Below, piece after piece: positions 58,440 to 64,000 of a stretch of 64,000 nt of DNA. The position numbers were made by a program, and so were the translations under genes. Source of the stretch: Nageia nagi (Eukaryota > Pinophyta). How positions within the stretch are numbered: the first letter of the stretch is position 1; every line of letters starts with the position of its first letter. The stretch spans positions 195,300,001-195,364,000 of the forward strand of contig JBITNC010000001.1 in NCBI GenBank assembly GCA_050084985.1. Reading direction: 5' to 3'. A model generated the notes under the pieces. It saw nothing but the letters and a program-made list of their open reading frames with translations, did no database searches and was not told the origin of the DNA.

Positions 58440-60410
58440 ATTAGCCTCTTGATTATTAGAAGATGCGATCACATAATGAAGTTACTATGTTATCTTCCTT
58501 ATGACCACATGGTGAGTTACTTTTTATTATACACTTTTATTTTTATTCATAATTTTTAATTTTGGAATTTTCCTTTGCTGGATAGGCTTACCTTTTCACT
58601 TTTTATCTTGCAGGAGTGCCAGGTCCTCATTAGAGGAGGTCCTATGAAGATAACTATGCTTGAGAAAGCATGGATGTGGATGAGGATTGCACATATTGAT
58701 GATATCCTAGATACGTGTGGTCTTGTAGATTTGGCTATTGTTGGGCACATCTAGGATTTACCACTCTTGATAGGGCTAGCAAGGCATTGGGATCTTAATT
58801 GTTGCACATTTCACCTACCCCCCATGTGAAATGTTAGTGACCTTACTTGATGTATACTGTATCTAAGGTATCATCATTAGGGGGAATTTGGTGGAGCAAC
58901 AAGAGCTTATGAATAATAATATTCATGAGTAAGAGGTTTTATGTGTCATTAGTGAGGTAGATCATGATTGGGAGCATTGGGCTACTCGTATGGTAGAGGT
59001 GTGCTAATTTGCACCAATAGGGAACCATCTTTGGATGTATATTGTAGCTATTATAGCCACATACTTATGTTTGAACAAGAGCAAATTAACTTTTTTGCCT
59101 ACCTAGTGTAGATTATTAGGTAGATTTTCAAGTGAGGGACTTAGTTTACTAGGGGGCCAATGGTTTTAGTACATTTGTATAGAGATTGTACAACTTCATG
59201 AGTATTTATAAGATCAATGTTATGATTGCACATGGGGCCTACTATAGATTTGGGTCTATGAGCACATAGCTATTATGTGTCCCATAGGATTACAAAGAGC
59301 TTGAGAGGATTCGAGCGATATAACACTAGTGTGTTGGATCTCACATGGTGGTGGATATAGGTATCCACACTCTTTGGAGGCCTAGAGGAGGGAGTTAGGT
59401 AGATTGCAAATAAAGGAACTTATCTAAGTGTGTTTTTAGGATTTTTTATGGCATTCAAATGCATATCAACTTATTTAATTTCAATAGCATTGCTTTCTCT
59501 ATACATCAAGAAATATTATGGATACCTACCATCTTGGTCACATTTTGTGATAATTTAGTATTCAACAAGACATCTCACTTGTGCCCATAGTATATAGGTG
59601 GTTCTTAGTGTAGAGGGACTGGTCAATAGGATCACAAATGATTCTTACATGGAGGGCTTCTTAGAAGGAGCCCCAAGTGATGGATGTAGCTACTCATGTA
59701 TCAATGGATCTTAGGGTTTTCCTCAATTATGCTACATGGTGGGTAGGGGTGCACCTAGAAAATATTGGTATGGGTGAGGATGATATTAGTGATGAGGTAG
59801 TTGCTAGTGAGAGATTAGAGGAGGATGAACCTTATCAATTCAACAATTTGATTCATGATGTACCTCCCTAAGAGGGTGAGGGTGTAGAATGTTTAGCAAT
59901 TCTTTTCAAAGCTACCCCAACACTAGGTAAAAATGCTAACTCAACTTTTGTAATTTTATTGATTTTCATGTATAATTACAAAGTGACTAATCTAATTTTG
60001 TTTATGTAATAGAAGTTGTAGATGATAAGATTTCCTCTTTAAAGGAAGAGATTACTAGAATGAGGACCATGGAGGCTACTATGCTATAAGCTACCCTTTT
60101 AGCAAAGTATGCCCAAATAGTTACACTAGAGCAATCTATGAAGAGACTATAGAAGAATTTGAGAATGCCACCTCTTGATTAGTAGTGGAATTTCATACAA
60201 GGCCAAATAGATTGTATTGAGGCCAAGGAGAGGGAGATCATGGACATAAAGGTAAAGCATGCTTGGGAGAATATCCTCCTAGAGATCCATAGAGTGATAG
60301 CAAGTTAGCTCTGAAGAGACACATCTATCATAGGAGCTAGTGGTAGTAGTAGCCATAGGGTTAGGTTTAGGACTAATATGGATAGTAGTGGTGGAAGTGC
60401 CCACCCATAG
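58440..60410 (+). pseudogene. Plant mobile domain (PMD) gene carried antisense in G2
   Basis: On + (opposite to the element), an exon ending CYLPYDHM meets a donor ATG|GTGAGT at 58512; after an intron ending TCTTGCAG near 58613 the frame resumes ECQVLIRGGPMKITMLEKAW, then a WDLNCCTFHLPP block (58787-58822), the same PMD signature as in G3 at 45450. The rest is broken, but an acidic segment is open at 59677-59871 (GEDDISDEVVASERLEEDEP). A second intron candidate runs from AG|GTAAAA (59924) to TAATAG (60012), followed by a charged, coiled-coil-like end (KISSLKEEITRMRTMEATML) and a Ser/Gly tail to about 60410. Codon stops are mostly TAG/TGA. The role of the protein in the element is unknown. Confidence 0.75.
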
Positions 60411-60418
60411 CATGATTA

Positions 60419-60425
60419 CATATAC

Positions 60426-60457
<32 letters not shown>

Positions 60458-60458
60458 G
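60419..60458. repeat. TA-rich microsatellite in G2
   Basis: Alternating TATACATATA followed by (TA)n. It lies just past the PMD gene, as the TA tracts of G3 lie near its accessory frames. Confidence 0.85.
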
Positions 60459-61079
60459 GACTCAAAGACTTGTGCCAATGTAATGTTTTCTAGTTTATTA
60501 CTTGTTATGAATGTTTTAATCTTTCTATTCCTAATTGCTTAACACTAGAGACACATGAGTTTGCAATCTAATACATGAACCTAATAATGAATTTTTAGCC
60601 TAAAACATATAACAAGAGAAATGAACCTAGTATGCACCCTTCACTCACAAACATGGAACAAGTAATCATAATGAAACATATATACCATATGACTAGTAAT
60701 GATACCAAACAACCTAACTTAAGCAAATCATGTTCTAAAGTATCAAAGGAATTGAAATGAAAAAGAGTGAGTTTTTTTTTCTAGTAAAAAACCTCAAATC
60801 TAATGGGAGATCAATCAAATAGGCTTAAAAATGTGCAAGGAAGCTGAAAATACTATCCTTGAAGATTCTATCTTAGTAAATACACATTACTAATGGAATG
60901 AAACAAGCCTTGCACACTGCTAGTGGCATACTTAGAATTAACATAGACTAGAAAATAAAAGAAGAGATTAAATGCATGCTTAAACATGATAAAAAATGTA
61001 GTGAAAATGGATGCATGACTTCTCATAAGAAATACCCTAAACAAAGATCTAGTTTGTAAGCATGTTGGGTTCAACAAAA
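60459..61079. other. 5' leader side of G2
   Basis: No reading frame was recognised; a 69-codon minus-strand open stretch (61077-60868) has no family. On the minus strand the LTR end is followed by TTTTGTTGAACCCAACATGC, in which I see no clear TGG-initial primer site, so the site may be mutated. Confidence 0.45.
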
Positions 61080-61778
61080 TGTAGAGCTAAAATAATGCAA
61101 TTAATTATTTATGTGGATTAATTAATGCACTATCAATATACTTTGTTTTATTGACATATATATAAAATATGACAATGATGTTTAACTAGCATACATGTTC
61201 ATTTTATCCCAATCACATACTCAATCAATTAATGATATCATATATAAAAAATGAACATGCATTCATACATTAACATGCCATTAGTGACCTAAATGAGACA
61301 CACCACTAATGGAATGGAATAAGTAAAATAATAAGTGTGAAAAGAAATATAGTATTCTTAAATGATCAAATAATAATATAACAATTATTAAATAAGAAAT
61401 TATTTTCACTTAATTATAGATTTGATATTTGTAAGGATCTCCCTTAGGGTATAGTTGTTGTTCTCCTTCATTTATTTTTAGCCTTGTCATGACTTCTATA
61501 ATATTATGTAGCCCTAGTTTTGGTCTTTTATCTAATCTTAAATTTATATATTCTCATCTTGGACCCTATTATACCTTTGGATACCCCTCTTTCATTGTTC
61601 TTGATGTCTTTATATAGAAACATCGCTATTACAAGATTTGACCCTTAGGTCATGATATAATGGTCCATTACATGAAATACATTTCTTTAGGTATTTTTAA
61701 CCCATTTTTACATAGTACATCATTGAGGCTATAAAATGAATTATTTAATAAATAATAATTCATTTTTAGGCATCTACA
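61080..61778 (-). repeat. 5' LTR of G2 (right)
   Basis: 699 bp, TGTAGAGCT … GGCATCTACA, with perfect TGTAGA/TCTACA ends. On the minus strand TATATAAA at 61609-61616 is a candidate TATA box. CTTGG follows, partner of CTTAG at 54847-54851. Confidence 0.92.
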
Positions 61779-63315
61779 CTTGGAATGTGGCTAGACTATT
61801 ATCAAGGTATCTCCAAGGAAAGTTTTCTAATCAACCAATACACATTGTGCTTTTTCAAAACCTAAAAGATTAAAACATGAATCACTTTTTTAGAGCCTAG
61901 TTGCATCTACATACATCCACTAGAGACAAAAAATATTTCTTGATTGGTGTAAATAATTATAGTCTTAGTTATACTACCTAAGTTCGATAAGATTGTATAA
62001 GCATTGTAATAATTATAAATAAGCTTTCGGTACTTTTCTACATCTTATGTAGACAAGATTTCTTGGTTATGTTTGGGTTTTAGAAAAAAAAATATAGTTA
62101 TCATTTAGCATAATTACAAGAAGTTATAGCTATGAAAATTCAAGCTATAACCTAGATATGCTAAGATTTTATAATTCTATTAGATTATAGTTAATTAATT
62201 ACAGGCCATAGTTTATAGATTCTTATTATAATTGGTATATATTTTTGAATTTGAATCTATATATATAACTTAAATTGATATAAAAAAGGAGGTTGGAAAT
62301 TGTATTATTTGTTTCTAAGTAATGAAATAGCTATTTTTTCAGCCCAAATTGAGTATGGTAGCACATGTACATTTATTTCTTCATGTAGTATTTGGATGAT
62401 TTAGATGGTTGCATTATTTATATATTTCCTATTCTCTATGGTATGATGAATGATATATCCATCATTATAACCTATACTCTCTTCTAACTGAATGATATAT
62501 GTTGCATTATAAAGATTGTTATGAGCAATAGGTTCTGATAGAATTGCTAAAATCTTGAGTTAGCCCTGAACTATGTCATTTTTGTTTCTTTCCTACACTC
62601 TAAAATTTTGTATCTCTTTCAACATTTTTATCCCTTTTCCTTTTATTTTCCATCTTTCATACTATATAAGACACCATCCTAATAAAACTAGAATAAGGAA
62701 TTTAGAATCAAACTATCTCTTCTATCTATGATGAGTCTTTTAAAGGGTATACATATATGCCTAAAGGAAGTACACCTCATGGTTCTTAATTATGATAGCT
62801 ATAATGAATGGGTAACATCATCTTGTCTATGTGAGGCATATCCCATTTGGATTGTATTATTTTATATGTAAAGAATGTGATCTAATTAGTTAAATACATA
62901 GAAAAAGGTTGACCTATATAAAACTAGACCACCAAAAGCTCAAGATCCTATTCATTTCTCTATTTGTAGGATCCTTTTAAAGAAGATTATGAGATATAGA
63001 TCTTTAAAGTTTTGAATTTTCAAAATAATATCTATTTATGGGTAGAGTAATTATATATAAAATGTATGTCTCTAATGTTCTTAGAATCTCAATTATTCAA
63101 GAAGATAATGATTTTACCTACAAATCATGGTCCATAACATTGTTTAAAAATGGATATCCAAGAACCTTCCTATATAAATAAAATTGGAGGTTGAATCAAC
63201 TAAAAAATTGATTCATTCAAGGACTATTGGTTGATTATGAGGATCAATCTGGCACCCCCACAACTTTATCACAAGATAAGGAGTCAGATTGCTTTTTTTG
63301 GATCAATACTTATGC
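61779..63315 (+). repeat. Unclassified repeat, copy B, right part
   Basis: Continues the match to copy A from 'aatgtggc' (50886) to 'tttttggatcaa' near 52467. Together the two parts of copy B total about 1.84 kb against about 1.90 kb for copy A. Confidence 0.82.
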
Positions 63316-63319
63316 ATAG

Positions 63320-64000
63320 TAAAAGTCTTGAAAAATGAAAATAATGTGGCATCCTTAGTATTTTTAATAAATTTCTTCTTAAGTGTATGAAAATGATAAT
63401 AATACATTAGAATATTTCATACTTATATTGTTGAAATATTTGTGTTTACAAACATTGTAATATGAGTTTTTATGTTAAATACATCTTCTATTTTTAAACC
63501 TAATTGAAAGTATCTTTTCCTATTTTTTTTATTAGTAAAGGTTTAATTTATATTAGCTAGGGGTTTATGGTTGACCCCAAAAGAAAATACAAAAATATAA
63601 GATAAATAATACAAAAAGATCTTCCATGGCTAACATTTATCATATGACACCCTACCCAATATTTGTCATGATTACATAAATTTATTTGACATATATTACA
63701 AATAAAAGATATTTTCCTATAATCATTTCTAATTCTTCCAAAATAGTATCCAATGTTCCAATACTTGGTTGATAATTCCTTCAATAAACTATCCATGTCA
63801 ATAGTGGTCCATGTTGATAGTGGTCCATCTAGGTACTCCTTTAATAATATTTTGTATCCACTTGCACTTCTTTATCCTTTTATTTGGACAAGAGAGCTAA
63901 AAAAATGGTGGTGAATAAAACTATAGGTATATCACTATGAGTTGAGCCTTGCTCTTTATCTACAATGGATAATTCATCAAAATTGATATTTATTCCTCTC
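63320..64000. other. AT-rich end of window, no gene supported
   Basis: A T-run followed by 'attagtaaagg' at about 63525 precedes a minus-strand open stretch (63796-63557, 79 codons, with a C-x-x-C and HDKYWVGCH segment). It could be the A-tailed 3' end of a dispersed element on minus, but no domain was recognised. Confidence 0.35.

Larger units (their letters stand above)
54852..61778 (-). mobile_element. Non-autonomous LTR retrotransposon G2 (6.9 kb) with antisense PMD gene
   Basis: LTRs at 54852-55547 and 61080-61778 both begin TGTAGA; the right one ends TCTACA. The polypurine tract next to the left LTR shows the element runs on the minus strand. The five flanking bases are CTTAG on the left and CTTGG on the right, one mismatch, and an empty paralogous site exists at 50575-52475. 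In element order the inside holds a 0.65-kb leader, a PMD gene in the opposite orientation, about 1.1 kb of unknown sequence, a five-unit tandem array and the tract. No gag, RT or integrase was found. LTR start, tract and array match G1, so G1-type elements could have mobilised it. LTRs look about 80-85% identical by eye. Confidence 0.9.

Noticed and set aside
60868-61077. 69-codon minus frame next to the G2 5' LTR as a gag start
   Set aside because: No gag motif, no zinc knuckle and no continuation; treated as chance.
1-64000. tRNA, rRNA or other structural RNA genes
   Set aside because: No cloverleaf-like or rRNA-like conserved sequence was noticed by eye; a dedicated scan was not possible.

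Overview
The window is repeat-dominated nuclear DNA from a plant with a large genome. It is very AT-rich and CpG-poor. It holds no intact gene; nearly everything recognisable is a decayed retrotransposon or a decayed gene fragment. Ty3/gypsy elements of the Tat type (with an extra RNase H), a Ty1/copia element primed by initiator Met-tRNA, plant mobile domain (PMD) frames, pentatricopeptide (PPR) fragments and a SWIM zinc-finger gene point to a seed plant. The style of the PPR fragments and the density of old nested elements make a gymnosperm plausible, but that is only a guess.

Layout. 1-5472: the 3' part of a Tat-type Ty3/gypsy element on + (element G1), with pol, a ~190-bp tandem array, polypurine tract and 3' LTR; it cuts into a SWIM-family pseudogene. 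5473-15200: two copies of a composite of SWIM pseudogene (-) plus PPR fragments (+), copy 1 interrupted by a copia RT remnant and a long hairpin; 8200-11860 between them is featureless. 15200-26660: mostly featureless AT-rich DNA, with one unrecognised decayed reading frame at about 20950-21690 (-). 26669-50255: a nested set. A pair of ~32-bp inverted ends encloses a complete copia element (27247-49774, -, duplication CCCTC), whose integrase is split by a complete 17.3-kb Tat-type gypsy element (G3, 30304-47639, +, duplication CTTTA). 50575-63315: two copies of an unclassified ~1.9-kb repeat. The second is split by a 6.9-kb LTR element (G2, 54852-61778, -), and the first serves as a paralogous empty site.

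The most interesting theme is that both complete gypsy-type elements, from two different LTR families, carry a PMD reading frame ANTISENSE to the element. In both cases the frame shows plausible introns on its own strand, which retrotransposition of the sense RNA would not remove. G2 has kept LTRs, polypurine tract, tandem array and PMD gene but no gag-pol, so it looks like a non-autonomous PMD carrier related to G1. G3 also has a second, unrecognised sense frame between integrase and the PMD region. Stops throughout sit mostly where CAA, CAG, CGA or TGG would be expected, which fits long-term decay of methylated cytosines.

All identities are by eye; no alignment or database search was run.
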